A DNA stretch of 64,000 bases from Marvania coccoides (GCA_963854735.1 OY978102.1:1-64000), one strand, 5' to 3'. Counted from the stretch's first letter, positions 11,301-23,772 are shown. Notes: generated from the sequence alone by a model not told the origin. Numbers and translations: made by a program.

Positions 11301-12720
11301 TGAACCGGGCGTGCAGCTGGATGCGGGGGCTGCTGCCCAGCGCCTCGGTCTGGGCGCGGTTGAAGTACAGCGTGCACTGCGCCCCAGCCACTGGGGTGGC
11401 AGGCACCGTTGCGTACAGCCAGTACATCTTCTCAGCCAGGGCCACAGCGGGATCGTGGGACTCGGCCTCCTTGGTGGCAGCAGCGCGGGCAGCAGCCAGG
11501 GGGTCAACCGCGGCCTTTTGGGGGGCTGCCGGGGCGCGCTTCTTGGGGGATGCGCTGGCAGGGGAGCGGGTGCGGGGCTTACGGCCACGCGCAGTGGAGG
11601 CGGTGGCGGTTATCTTGGCCTCGACGTCGGACCCAGAATCAGAACCAGGCGACTCTGAGTCCTTGGCGGCCACCGCTGCTGCTGCTGCTGCTGCTGGTGC
11701 CGCTGCTGAAGGTGCCGGTGCAGAAGGTGCCGCTGCTGCGGCCGCGGGCTTGACTTCTGCTGCACCTGGGGCGTCAAAGGTGAAGACCACCGCTTCATCT
11801 TTGGGCTTGCCACTGCCAGGCACTCCGCTGGCTGCCATGCTGGAGGCCGAGCCACGGTTGCCCACAGCGGGGGGCGGGTCTGCTGCAAACAAAAAAAATT
11901 ATGAGGGGAATAAAAATGGTCGACCCCAATAAAAAAATGACCACCATACCTGAGCTGCCAAACTTGAACACGAGGGTGTTGTCGCTCTCAACCTCAACCA
12001 CAGCAGCAACGCCACCGTCCTCCATCACGAGGGGGGCAGGCTGCCCCACTTTCTCCTCTGCAACGACCACTTCTTCTGGCTCCTCCTCCTCCACCACTAC
12101 TGCCGTCTCCTCCTCCTCCACCACTACTGCCGTCTCCACAGCAGCTCCACCCACCAGAGGGATGGCAACCCCCGCCTCCACGGCGCGGGCCGACAGCTCG
12201 GCGTGCTGCTGCATGAATTCCTCCTTCTTGGACGCGTCCAGGGCCTCCAGGCGGGCTGCCAGGGTGGAGCGAAGGGCGGCGTTCTCCTGGCGGAGGCGCT
12301 CAACCTCATCGCCAGCCTGCAAATCACAACTCGACCAAACTCAATGCAATGGGCATCTCGATCGCTGGTGATCAACCCTCCCCCCCCTCCCCCCCCCCTC
12401 CCCCGAATCCTATAGAGTTGTTGCATCACAAAATCGTACACAGCTCACCGATGCGTTCACCACAGCTGCAGCGGGGCGAGAGCGCAGCTGCGCCCGCCGG
12501 GTCGACGATCCATCACACACACGCCTGGCTGATGGAATTCCTGGTGCTGGAACGCTCCCTGCACAGCAAAATAAATTTCAGATCGATGCAACAAATCGTC
12601 GACACCCAGGCCACGCATTGGGTCACGTCGGTGCATCAAATTGTTGAAAAACGTACGGGCATTGCAATTGGCATTCAATCCGGCCCGACTGGCCAGGCTC
12701 AGAGCCTTGCCCGCAACCAT
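8312..12720 (-). CDS. SS3: Plastid starch synthase III (three CBM53 + GT5)
   Basis: Eight exons on the minus strand (12657-12720, 12449-12558, 11950-12316, 11220-11882, 10964-11136, 10488-10860, 8496-10401, 8312-8426) give 1256 residues. It transfers glucose from ADP-glucose to alpha-1,4-glucan ends in the plastid. The N-terminus is an Arg/Ser/Ala-rich transit peptide ending near RPAAAVVNA. A Glu-rich, Ala-rich linker carries a tandem ETAVVVEEEE repeat. Three starch-binding CBM53 modules lie at about 345-445, 525-625 and 700-790; the third ends in FDNN...YQLPVEG. The GT5 catalytic half starts near 805 with the ADP-glucose motif KVGGLGDVV. It continues through HCHDWSTAEVAKSYW, FTIHNLNYG and VTRLTKQKG to FEPCGLTQM and ATGGLKDTV. 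The C-terminus (QDWSWNKPAIDYIQLYY) is characteristic of SSIII. No key motif is missing. Confidence 0.97.
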
Positions 12721-13515
12721 GAGACTTTGAATCACTCTTGTGCGGATTACGCCCTTGCCGAGCTAGATCAAAACGAGATGGGTAAAATAAACTTTAATTT
12801 ACTATTGTACTGGGTGTCACAGAGTGTCGCCTTTTTTATTTTTTGTTGCTCCCTCCCTATCTTCTCCTCCCTGCTTTCCAAATCCATTATTGGCAGTTCT
12901 GGTGGGCCCCATGAAGGGCAGCGCATTTCCCATCGAACCAGAAATTTGCCACACTAGCAGCTGGCGGCGTGGTGATTGAATATCGGCGATTGGCATTTTG
13001 TTTTGTGCTTCTCCCCGCCATGCTTCTCCCCGCCGACGCCCTCTGCTGAATTATTCCACATACACATAAATACACATCCTTACTGTATTAATTCGAGCGG
13101 GTTCTATTGCTGACCAGGAACTCTAGTATCCGACCTGCCCTCGGCAAGGGTTGTAAAGCCCATCTCCTCGCGGAGGGCCGTGCAGCGACTGGCGACTTCT
13201 CAATATACGCCTGGGCTTGGATTTTTATATTTTTTATTCACAGCTTATTACACAGGTAACTAACGTACAGGGCGGCAACAGCATGCTGTTGGTTGTCAGA
13301 AGAAGAAACATATCAGATGGGGTGTTGTGTGCGTGAACAAGCAGTGCGTCACCGGCACTGCCTGCTATAGAAGAGGAAGTAAGAAGAAGTAAGAGGATGG
13401 AAGACTAGTGCTGCCATACATCGAAGAAGAACGAAAAGCTGCTGCTACACCTGCGCTACAATGGGGTTCAAACGAGAGAGAGGCCACAAAACGGAGTACT
13501 TCAAATACACGCATT
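12721..13515. other. 5' region of starch synthase III and spacer
   Basis: No supported gene. It contains the promoter side of the starch synthase gene and the 3' flank of the WD40 gene, both on the minus strand. I see no clear TATA box, repeat or RNA gene. Confidence 0.4.
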
Positions 13516-14825
13516 TTAAACGACGTGCCACACAGCCAGCTCGCCACCCTTGTCGCCAGACAGCAGCAGGCCTTGGCGCCCTGTGGCCAGCACCCCCACG
13601 CTGTGGTTGTGGGCATGCAGCGGCGGGGCTGCCTCATGCAGCAATCCTGGAGCCCACCGCCGCACCAGGTTGTCTGCGCCTCCAGAGAACAGCAGGCCGC
13701 CAGGGCCCAGCGCCAAGCAGTGCACTCGCTCCCCCGCGTGCGCTCCCTGCGCCACTGCCACGATCTCCAGCGAGTCTGCATCCCACGCCTTGACCGTGCC
13801 ATCGTAGGAGGCCGAGAATATGATGCCGCCGTTGAGCTCCAGCGCGGTGACGCGGTCGTTGTGCGCCTTGGGCCGGCAGGCAGCGGGGGTGAGCCCCCCC
13901 GCCTTGCCAATGTCAAACGAGCGGATGGAGCCGTCTGCCCCTGCCGTGAACAGCTTCCCCTTGGTGGCAGCCATGGCCAGGATGTCGCCGCGATCCACAG
14001 ATGTGGTGCTGACCAGCGAGGGCACCGCCCTGGCCATGTCCCACTGCCTGATGTCCTTGCACGCTGCGCTGAACAGCCACCGCCCCCCAGCGGTGGTCAG
14101 CGCGCGCACCCACCCGCAGTGCGGGTCCAGGTTCACCCCCGCCTCGATATGTGCGTTGGGAGGCACCCATGCCTGCAGCTGCTTGCCGTGGCTGCCCATG
14201 TAGAGCTGGTCCGCCACCAGGCCGTCGTCAGAGCGGCGGTCCAGCATGAAGCTGAACACAGGGCCGCCAGGGGGGGTCATGCGCAGCGTCTCCGAGTAGC
14301 CCGAGTTACAGAGCACGTCGCACCCGCCGTCGCTGGTCCACAGCGCCACCGACTTGTCCAAGCTGGCGGTGGCAATCTTCTTGGAGCCATCTGCGTATGA
14401 TGGAATGTAACGAGGGAGGGGAGGGGGGGGGGGGGAGCAAAGGGTTAAAAACTGGCTGCACACGTGGCCCGCACGACTGTGGAGAACAAAGCGACATAGT
14501 TTGTATCAAAAAAATAGCAATGCAGAACAAAATTGGGTGGCTCTGTCTGCGTCACCGACAATTCACCTAAATCTTCAAGGATGACCGCTGCGGTTATGGA
14601 GGCGGTGTGTGCAGGGATTCGGGCGCACAAAAGCGCCTCTTTTGCGTCCGATCGAGTAAACTCAGCGACGTTTGCAACAACAAACCGAGGAGCGCTCCTT
14701 CGTCCCAATCTGGCAGAAGCTGCCCGGCGACGCAAAGCAGCCGCCGAGGAAGTCTGATTAATGATGCATGCTTTTTTGTTGTTTACGAGGTTGCCGCGCG
14801 GTGCCGCCGGTGCCCTCAGAGCCAT
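13516..14825 (-). CDS. WD40-repeat protein with N-terminal targeting-like extension
   Basis: Two exons, 14567-14825 and 13516-14390, join in phase (GATTTAG|ATGGC) and give 377 residues. The first 55 residues are rich in Ala, Arg and Ser and nearly free of acidic residues, like an organelle transit peptide. The rest is a beta-propeller with recognisable repeats: TASLDKSVALW, FSAACKDIRQWD, FTAGADGSIRSFD, FSASYDGTVKAWD, FSGGADNLVRRWA and LSGDKGGELAVWHV. No partner domain is present, so the specific function is unknown. The intron acceptor lies beside a G-rich run (14410-14438), the complement of a C-rich pyrimidine tract. Confidence 0.85.
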
Positions 14826-15780
14826 TTGTTGAGTGAAGATAACAAAATAAAAAATTCGTTCGGGGGGGGAGCTCGGCCAGCGCCGGGCGGCTAGAGTTTG
14901 CTGACGACCATCGTAAATTGTGTTTGAATATGCGGATTTTGAGAAATTTTCAAATTGTAGGTCCTCGTGACACGAAGGAAGCTGCCCGCCCATTTTCTTC
15001 TGAGATTTGAGCGCAACTCACACGGGGGGGGTAGGGGGGGGGGATTCCGCCTTGCCACCAGCAGCCCGTGCAAGCGCGGTCTGCTGCATACAGCGCATCA
15101 ATTCACACCACCCCGTGCGCGCTGCGCTGCTGTCCCGCTATCGAATCTGCTCCTGTTGCCGTCGCCGCCAAGTGCGCTTTTCACCCGCACGGCAACTGTT
15201 CTCGCCATTTATCAAGCGCATGATATTCGCTCGCGGTCAATAATTGGCCGTTATACTATGTTTTCAATTTGAGCGGTGTGTGTCGAAAAAGATAAAAAGA
15301 TAAAAATTACATGCAAAGTGTATCCAATGGTGGTGGTTGTGGTGCCATACGAATGAAGTGAAAATCTAAAAACAAGGAAACATCTATATGAGAGAGAATG
15401 AAAAAATCTGGCCTGTGCCCCATTGCTATCATGCATTCATAGGAAATGGGACGAGGCGGGAAAAAGAAAAAACACCTATAGTGCACAAATAGAGCAAAGG
15501 AAAAACATTAAATGAATACTGTGGTGGGTGGGTGGGTGGGTGTCTCAGACGATTAAGACGAAGAATCAAAAGTACACGTTAATAAAATTGTACGAGTCGC
15601 AAGGAAACATAAATGGTGCGCTGAGGGCGGTGCTCACTGCTGGGCATTGGTCAGAACAAAGAATGAAGCCAAGTGCTGCACACTCTTCTATACCAGTAGT
15701 TAGTTGATTGGCAGTAGTGTACAAACCCCATGTGAAAATGAAGTTGGAAGTCGATCAAAATTGGGGAGGGAGGCGCTGCT
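14826..15780. other. Spacer between the WD40 and F-box genes
   Basis: About 950 bases with no gene I can support. It holds the promoter side of the WD40 gene and the 3' flank of the F-box gene. A GGTG tandem run occurs near 15526-15542 and G runs near 15026-15050. Confidence 0.4.
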
Positions 15781-17185
15781 TCACTTTTCACCTGTAGCTG
15801 CCTCGGTGTGCGGCGCGGTGGGCATGTCCTCAGACTTCCTCCGCAGCGCCTCAGCGTCGTCATGCTGCTGCACGTCGCGCCCCAGCTCAGGCAGCCCCGG
15901 GGCGGCAGGCTCCCCCGAGTACGAGTGCAGGCTTGAGAAGGAGGACGACGCGCGCAGCGTGGAGTGGTGGTGGTGATCGTCAGGGGTGCCGCTCTGCAGC
16001 GGCGTCTCCACCTGATGATGCTGGTGAGAGACAGCCATGGGCAAGGGCAGCACAGCTGCTGCTGGTTTCACCAGTCCCCTAGCCGCCGCTGCCGCTGGTA
16101 CGCCAGCGCTAGCTGCGGCAGCAGCCACGCGAGCCGCTGCTGGCACCGCCTCTGGCTCCATGTCGAGTGAAAGGCCGTTGAACGCGACTTCTTCCGCGGC
16201 GTTCGACCCTGTGTGCAGCACCTCGAAGGCGCCCTTGGCCCAGCTGGTCACTGCGAGCCGCACGTCGTGGTCGGGGGAGAAGTCCTGCTCGAAGCGCAGC
16301 TGGGAGGGGCCGCGGTAGGGGCGCTGCACCGGCTGCCCGTTGTGCCACGAGATCTCCTTGGCGTCCTCCGGGTACTGCAGCAGCACCTGCAGCCGCCCCC
16401 TGCGTGCCACCACATCCAGCACGGTGCCCCGCATTACGGGGGCCTTCAGCGGCAGCAGCGACCCGGCGGTGATCTGCGAGCAGAACCCCACGCAGCGCTT
16501 GTTGGGGGCGTCGGGCACGGCGGCGCACTTGTGCAGCGCGGTGTGGGAGGGCAGCAGGGTGGCGGGGATGGCGCCAAACTCCACGGCAGTGTTGCCGCGC
16601 ACGCGCAGGCGCCATCGCAGGATGGGCTGGTCAGCCGTGGACTTGGCGGACAGCAGCAGCTTGGGGCCCATGCCGGTGAGCCGCACGGTGGGAGGGACTG
16701 CAGCGCCGGTGGCTGAGGTGGAGTCGGGGGCGGTGAACGCAAAGCCCGCTGCCTCGCACCACGGGCGATCAAACCCGCAGCCGGCAGTGGCTTCCAGGTG
16801 GAGCCGCTCCTTCCAGTTGGCCTCCCTGCGCGAGCAAAGCATCAAGTGTGAGATGGTTGGAAACTTAGAAATCAAAAATTAAAAAAAATGCGAGTTTTGC
16901 ATGTCGCTGCCCTGCGATAGAATGCGTTTCTCACCTGAACCTAGAGGCGCAATCCAGGTCCCCGTTGCATCGATCGAGCATTTGTTCGCGAGCGATGTAC
17001 TCGGTAAGGCGGAGTCTTGAAATCGGGTCTTTGCGTGTGAAGAACGAGCTGGTGCGTTCCAAGTTGACGAGTGTCTGTGCATCTACGTTGCGGAGGATGG
17101 CAAACAGCGTAGCCTCCGGGAGCTGGAGCAGCGAGGGTGCGGGGTTGCTGGAGGGTTGCATCTTAGTTCTTGAGTGTGCTTCCAT
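15781..17185 (-). CDS. F-box protein
   Basis: Two exons, 16935-17185 and 15781-16825, join in phase (TTCAG|GGAG) to give 431 residues. The N-terminal 20-60 region is an F-box (LLQLPEATLFAILRNVDAQ, then LVNLERTSSFF), the surface that binds SKP1 in SCF ubiquitin ligases. As in many F-box proteins, the box is followed within about 50 residues by an aromatic motif (NWKERLHLEA). The remaining 300 residues are not Kelch, LRR or WD40. They read as a mixed beta region and end in a His/Ser/Ala-rich tail, so the substrate is unknown. A second in-frame ATG at 17161 keeps the F-box intact. Confidence 0.85.
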
Positions 17186-18083
17186 GTCACATTGACAGTG
17201 GACAGTGGGCATGTCTTGAAAAACGAAAACGTGAAATGAACGAGAATGAGAATGAGAATAGCGCATTTCCTTCCAATTTTATGTAGAGAGTCGTGGCTCC
17301 AGCGCGCCCAAAATCTCTTGAATGGGTGGCCTCGGAAGAAGCGAGTGAAAAGGGCGTGGAACCCGACATTTTCAGGAGGGCAAACACGACAGGCGGTCCT
17401 TGTGGCGCATTCTCAGTGCATTGCGGGCGTTTCCGGATAGGGGAGGCGCCCCAATGAGTGGGCGACGCGGCACCGCACCTCCCGCGGGGAAACCAAAAAA
17501 TGCTTTGGGAATGCAGGATGGGGTGTCGAGGGGTTGCGGTGCCGATGTTGGCATCAACATGGCAAGGCGCAACCAGGACGAAACCATGTTTGGTGGCTTT
17601 CTTTCTCTTTTGCTAAAAAGCGGCAGAAGGCGGCGCTGGGCGGGGTGCTGGGCGAGGCATGGCCAGTCGCGCACCACTGCCATGCAGTCAAGACATGCTC
17701 ATGCATCAATCTACGTGCTGGTGCATGGATTTCAAAGAATTTTAAACATCAGTCCTAGCGAAGAGGAAGATGTACAGCGGTTGTACAGGTTTTTCAGCCT
17801 GGGCCTCCAAAATGCAGTGTTTTTATAGTGAAACGGGTGTTTCTGTATATTTAGTCGACCACCAGATTAGTGGTGGAGCGCACGAAACAAAAGGAGTGCT
17901 ACTTCGGTATTGCGACCGGTCATCAATTTATTATTATATTTATAAATAGGGCCGGAGCTGAGTCCAGCAGCCGATCGAAGAACCGATTTAGCGGCCTGCT
18001 TCTCTCAAAGAGTCAATTTTAGCGGTTTGCTTCGAAGTCGGGTTTGATCGCTTTCAGCCCTCCCCCCCCCTCTCGACGAGAAG
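17186..18083. other. Divergent spacer, F-box gene / PLAC8-like gene
   Basis: About 900 bases between two divergent start codons. The longest frame (17400-17828, plus) opens with TTG, has no recognisable motif and is basic and low in complexity, so I do not call it. A pyrimidine-rich stretch with a C run (18060-18072) lies just before the downstream ATG. Confidence 0.4.
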
Positions 18084-19194
18084 ATGGACGCCTACAAGAA
18101 CAAGAATGCGGCCTGCGAGGTGCGCGACAAGTACTACACCAAGCACTGGCAGGTCCAGGTGTTTGAGACGATGGGCAACAGCCCTGGCTACTGCTGCTAC
18201 GCCACGTGGTGCCCCTGGTGCGCCTCTTACCAGCTGCGCCAGCGGGTGCTGCGCGGCGACATGAGTGAGTGGAGTGCATCGGAGCAGATTGCGGGTGTGC
18301 CCATGAGTACCTAACAAATTCTTCTTCTGCAGCCCGGTACCTCTGCTGCGGCGGCTACCTTCCGTGCAGCGGGCGCTGCGGCGAGGCCAAGTGCCCCGCG
18401 TTCTGCCTGTGCATGGAAGCCACGTGCTGCTTTGCGCAGTCGGTGGCCAGCACGCGGTGGATGATCCAGGACGAGATGCAGATCCAAAACACAAAGTGCG
18501 ACAACGTGAGTTGTAGAAGAGGGAGCCTATATATGCGTTTGTGCAGAGGGGGTGCTGCTCTTTTATCAGTCTTCTTGCGCTGCAGCACTCAAGCTGTTTT
18601 TTCTCCCTTCACAATCACCCGCAGTGCCTCATCGGCACCATGATTGCCCTCCAGTACCTCTCCTGCATCATATCCTGCGTGGCCATCTTCGTGGACAACG
18701 AGGGCGTTCGGCAGGCGGCGCACGTGAGTTTATTGGCGGGGGGGGTGGGGGGGGTGGGGGAGCTGTATCTAGCTGTATGAATGCATTCATGGTATCCCTA
18801 AAATTGCTCTTCTTCCAAGCAAGTACTTGACGCCAATGGCACTTCAGCAATACCATTCTGTCTCTTTCTTTTCGCACAGATCATCGACTGCATTGCGGAC
18901 GCAGTGTGGTGCAGCGTCTGTGGCTGCATGCAGACCCAGCACAAGGTGCAGCTGGACGCGCGTGACGCAGACCCCTCGCTCATCATGCCGCTCAGCCCCT
19001 ACATGGCCCCCATCCAGCAGGCCATGGGCGTCCCCGTGTACCCGCAGCAGCAGGGTGGCTACCCCGCCCAAGCCCCTCCCCCCGGGGCCTACCCTCCCCC
19101 ATCTGCCTACCCTCCTCCTCCCAGCGGCTACTCGGGCAACCCTCAGCAGCAGCAGTACAGCTACCCGCCCCCTGCTGGCTACCCCAAGTACTGA
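18084..19194 (+). CDS. Plant-type Cys-rich PLAC8-like membrane protein
   Basis: Four exons, 18084-18264, 18333-18505, 18625-18723 and 18880-19194, give 255 residues. The first junction restores DMTRYLCC, which is conserved in the plant family and confirms the splice. The body is Cys-rich (GYCCYATWCPWCASYQLR, RYLCCGGYLPCSGRC, CLCMEATCCFAQSVASTR, CSVCGCMQTQHK). A hydrophobic stretch (ALQYLSCIISCVAIFV) could span a membrane. The C-terminal 80 residues form a Pro/Tyr/Gln-rich tail of YPPP-like repeats. Land plants have an uncharacterised family with the same Cys framework, of PLAC8 type. Molecular function is not known. Confidence 0.85.
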
Positions 19195-19539
19195 AACTTA
19201 TAATTGGGGTTTGAGGATGGAAATTGCAACGTTTTTGTTTTGCAAGAGCACAGTAAAGAAATTTACACTACACCAAGAGTAGTTAATTATAATAATGGCA
19301 TTGCCTGGAAGTAGTTAAAACACGCTGCGACAGCAAAAGGTCCTCCCTTTGTCTCTGTTCATCATCATTGGAATTTTTATTTCTTACAAGAGCAAAAGCA
19401 CCCACGTTGATGAATTTAAATTAGCACATGATGCATTATTTTGCAACTGCACTGTAACCGCAGCGGATTTTTTATTTTGAGGTCCAACGAAGTTCGTTGG
19501 AAGCCTGTTGGAAACCACCCGGCTCGGAGCCCATTAAAT
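19195..19539. other. Convergent 3' flanks
   Basis: AT-rich sequence between two convergent stop codons, holding the 3' untranslated regions of both genes. No gene or repeat was seen. Confidence 0.5.
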
Positions 19540-21939
19540 TCATGCTTTTTGCACCTCGGCGGTTGCTGCGGCCGTCGAAGACGAAGGCATCAGCGTTGAG
19601 GTGCTGCCCATCAGCAGCTTGACGCCGCGCGCCATGATGCGCTGCACCAACCCGACCTGAATGTCCACCAGCAGCTCTTGCGCACCGGGGCGCTCCAGCA
19701 GCGCACGCAGCTGAGGCCCAGAGCTCGACAGCGCCGACCGCACCTGCCCAATAAATGCAATGGCCTCCCCAGGGCCAGGCAGCCCAAAGGGGCCCCCTCC
19801 CACCGCCAGCTGCGGCATGGGCACGGCCATGCGCCCAGCCCCCGTCGTCAGCATCTCCCACAGCAGCTCGGCCCGCCGCCGCTGCCGCTTCTCCTCCCGC
19901 GTGGCAGGCACCAGCGCCCTGGCGGTCTCCTTGCCAGCGCGCGCCTCCACCTGCTTGCGCGTGGCGTCTGCCGCCACGGCATCGACGAGCCGCACCACCT
20001 CCAGCGCAAGGGGCTTGCGCACCGGCCGCCCTCCCTCCGAGCACACCCACTCTGCCAGCAGCCAGATCTGGGCGGGGTCAAAGTCGGCGCTCTTGGAGCC
20101 CTCCCTCCACAGGTTCTCAACCCGGTTCCACCGCAGCCGCCCGTCCTTCAGCACCATGTCTTCGAACGATGCCCGCAGCTGGGGGGCAGGGTCGGTCAAC
20201 AGGCGCCGCGCCATGTAGGGGTACGCCGCCCCCAGCAGGTTATACTCGGGGTCGGCACTCAGCGCCAGCCCCTCCAGCACCGTCAGGCACCGCAGAATGA
20301 GGGCGTAGTAGGCGGGCACCCTGAAGGGGTACTGAAACAGCACGCCCCCCAGCCCATCCACCAGCGATTTGAAGTTGAGGCGGGACACCGAGGTGTTGTC
20401 CAGCACGTCGTCAAAAAAGTTGGCCAGCGCTGGGGCGATGGGCGTGGTGTCCACCGACGGGTCCATGAAATCCAGGGTGTAGTAGTCCATGCACATGGCC
20501 AGGTAGTCGCGGTTCACCAGGTGCACGACGTGGGCGATGATGGCGTAGCGTGCAGCGGGGGGCGCCTCGCTCATCAGCCCGAAATCCAGGTACACCAGCT
20601 TGCCAGAGGGCGTGGCCAGCAGGTTGCCAGGGTGGGGGTCTGCGTGGAAGAACCCGGCCTCCAGCAGCTGCCTCAGCGTGCACTCCACCCCCACCGTCAC
20701 AAAATCTACAATGTCAAGCCCTGACGCAGCCATGGCCTTGGCGTCGGTCAGCTTCACCCCCTCAATCCACTCCATGGTCAGCACCCGCCTGCTGGTGGCC
20801 TCCCACTTGATGCCAGGCACCCCCACCCTCGGGACGTGGGCATACAGCTTGCCAAACCGCTCAGCGTTGCGCCCCTCCTGCTGGTAGTCGAGCTCCGCAA
20901 ACAGCCGAGCCGCAAACTCGTCCACCAGCGGCACCAGCGGGGCAGACACGATAGTGACGTAGCGATCAAACGCCGTCATCAGGCGACGCAGCAGCACCAT
21001 GTCAATCGCGATGGCCTCGCCGATGCCGGGGCGCTGCACCTTGACGGCCACCACCTCGCCCGTGGACCGCAGCACGCCCTTGTACACTTGTCCCAAGGAC
21101 GCTGCCGCCACCGGCTCTGGCGACAGCGATGAGAAGATGGCGTCAATGGGGGCGCCCAGCTCCTCCTCGATGACAGCATGCGCCACGGCGGTGGGGAACG
21201 ACGGCAGGCGGTCCTGCAGCTCAATCAGCGTGTCCAGATAGGTCTTGGGCAGCAGGTCTGGGCGCGAAGAGAGCGCCTGGCCGATTTTGATGAACGCAGG
21301 GCCCAGGCCGCTGATCACGTTGAGCAGCTGGCGTGAGCGCGCGGGGGCGTTGGACTCAAGCTGCCCAGTGGCGTAGTCGGTCAGCACGGCCGTCAGAAAC
21401 CTTCCCAGCGAGGTGGCCACTCGAAAGGAGCGAGCAGTGAGCTCAGCGGGGCGCTGCGCCAGGCTGTCGGCCAGGCGATCGGGCTCGTACTTTGCGCCCA
21501 TGTCGCGCAGCAGCTGCGGAAGCTCGGGAGTCAGCTGGGTTAGCTGCATGGCTTCGACCTGAGATATGTATGGTTGTATGGGGGGACAAGGAAATATTAA
21601 TTGGGGAATTTGAGCTGAGATGTTGGAGGGTAGTTCTTCAGGAGTACTTCCGGTCAGTCAGTACGACGGAACCCAAGCATGCAAATCGCTCACCCAGCTC
21701 TTCTGGCCCATCTCCGTGAAAAACCACTCCCCAGCCTCTGTCTTTTCAAACTTTTGGGGAGACGTTTGCTGGACTGGAGGTGGCGTAGCGGCTGCTGCAG
21801 TGGCGACCGAGCGGCGCACCTCCCGGATGTTTGAGATCGCATTCCTCCGTCTTGCGGGCGCTCTGTGTTGCGTTGTAAATGGACTAAAACTGCACGACGC
21901 GCCAGCGTTGCTGGAGACTCGCTGCGCCAGGCTGGACAT
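19540..21939 (-). CDS. ABC1K/ADCK-type atypical kinase, plastid-targeted
   Basis: Two exons, 21694-21939 and 19540-21558, give 754 residues. The N-terminus (about 60 residues, Arg/Ser/Ala-rich) looks like a plastid transit peptide. The ABC1 domain shows the KxGQ signature (FIKIGQALSSRPDLLP), the Ala-rich nucleotide loop that replaces the Gly-rich loop (AAASLGQVYKG), the VAIK-like VAVKVQRP, the catalytic FFHADPHPGNLL and the metal-binding YLDFGLM. Such kinases regulate prenylquinone metabolism in plastoglobules and mitochondria. The YQQEGRNAERFGKLY and VLTMEWIEGVKLTD segments resemble plant plastid ABC1K members such as ABC1K5, but I cannot fix the subgroup. It is divergent from gamma-glutamyl hydrolase. 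Confidence 0.95.
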
Positions 21940-22272
21940 GACGGCGTGTGTAAGTTATTTTTATTAATGGCGCCAGTTTCATTACAAGCTCTCGAAAATA
22001 TCAAGTGGAGTAGGAGCAGCGCGCCAAAACCCAGCCCAAAACCTTTGTTGTTCCGTCAATCACGTTTTTTTTTGCGCTTGATGCCGCGGCGGCCGCTTTC
22101 TGGCGGTCTTGTTAATTTTTACTGCGTTTTAACAACGATCATTAAATCACCTGGAGCGCTCGGCTGCCCGAGATTCGCTGAGAGAATAATCAAACTCCAC
22201 ATTGGCAGCAGCTCCTTGACTCGACGAGATCCTCCGCCCTGCTCTGCAGCTGGTTCCTGTCCGCCCATACCA
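21940..22272. promoter_or_regulatory. Probable bidirectional promoter, ABC1K / GGH
   Basis: 333 bases separate two divergent ATG codons. The gap must hold both 5' untranslated regions and both core promoters. No TATA box is obvious. Confidence 0.5.
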
Positions 22273-23772
22273 ATGCGTCAGACCAGCGTGCTCCTGGCGG
22301 GCCTGCTGCTCCTGGCGGGCTGTGCCCTGGCATCGAGCCGTCGCCTGGAAGAGCTTGCTGTGCAGAAGTCGCAGGGGCCTGATTGGCAGAAGTTGGGCTA
22401 CAAAAACATGAAGCCCACCATTGGCATCCTGGCGCAGAGATGTGAGTTGCCAACCACGTTTGTCACACCTGCTGGAGCTGCTTTTTTGTCGTTCAATATG
22501 TACAGCGTCCAACATACAAATATGCTTGTTTTTCGCAGGCCACTCATGCCCAGGACGGTAAGCTCACCATACCTGACACGCCCGTGCCAACTCTCTTGTG
22601 TTTCCCCTTTTTTTTCTTCTCAACGCCACCACGTATTTCCTTCTTCGTTCCTTCGCAGCTCCTACATCGCAGCTGGCTTCGTCAAGTGGGTGGAGGCAGC
22701 CGGCGCCCGCGTCGTCCCCATCCGCTACTACCAGTCCGACCAGGAGCTGCACCGCCTGTTCACCCGCGTCAACGGCCTCATCTTCCCTGGTGGGCTCACC
22801 GACCTGTGGATGGACTCCCCCTACGTGGTGGCCGCCCGTAAGCTTTGGACCTGGGCCAAGGAAGAGAACGACAAGGGCAACGTGTTCCCCATCCACGGCA
22901 CCTGTCTGGGGTTCCAGCTGCTGCACATCCTGGAGTCGAACGTCTCATTCACCGACCTGCTGGTGGACACCGACTCGGTGGCCCACCCATCCACCCTGCA
23001 GTTCACCGAAGCCGCCGCTCAGTCATACATGTTTGGCGGCATGGCGCCCGATCTCATTGAGAAGCTGGGCGACCCTGCCCACAACATCTCCCTGGAGAAC
23101 CACATGTTTGGTCTGCCCCCTGCCAACTACGACAAGTGGCCCATCCTCAAGGAGAACTTCAACATTCTGACCACCGCAGAGGACCGCAACGGCGTGGAGT
23201 ACGTTGCCACCGCTGAGCACAAGCGGTACCCCTTCTTCGCCACCCAGTGGCACCCCGAGAAGCCCCCCTATGAGTTCGGCATGCAGGAGGTGCCCCACAC
23301 TCGTGAGGCCATCCTTGTGTCGCAGCACCTGGCCAATGTGTTTGTCGACTCTGCCCGCCGCTCCTCTCACACCTTTGAGTCCATCGAGGAGGAGCTGGAC
23401 GACCTCATCAACAACTACCGCGTGTACTTCTCCCTCAAGGACGAGAGCATGGAGCAGAGCTACGACGGTCCCGATTCCACAATATTCTTTGACAGGTAAT
23501 TTCTTCAGAGCATATTTTGTTTTTATCCGGCATTACTTTAGCGGCATTGGTATTCAAAGCTGGTTTCGATGCGCAGACCTGATGACGACCCGCACTCTGG
23601 TGCTGATGACCGCCCTGACGACAAGAACATGGGGCTGCTGCGTGCCCGCATGAGCGCTGCCAGGCGCAAGGAGTTTGACGGCCACTTCAACTATTTTGCC
23701 GAGAGGAAATGGGTGGCTGCCGGACAGCAGCAACAGCGCAGGCAAGGAACACTGAAGCTGGGAACTGAGTAA
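22273..23772 (+). CDS. GGH: Gamma-glutamyl hydrolase (folate polyglutamate hydrolase)
   Basis: Four exons, 22273-22441, 22539-22557, 22659-23495 and 23577-23772, give 406 residues. Exon 2 is a 19-base microexon whose inclusion is needed to keep the frame (QRCHSCPGRSYIAAGFVKWV). A signal peptide (LLAGLLLLAGCALASS) points to the secretory route, in line with the vacuolar or secreted location of plant GGH. The enzyme trims poly-gamma-glutamate from folates. The class I glutaminase-like fold shows GLIFPGGLTDL, the nucleophile Cys in HGTCLGFQLL and the catalytic His in TQWHPEKPPYEF. The C-terminal Asp/Gln-rich extension is longer than usual. Confidence 0.96.

Noticed and set aside
17400..17828. 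Possible 142-residue plus-strand gene
   Set aside because: Opens with TTG, basic and low in complexity, no motif, and lies in a divergent promoter region.
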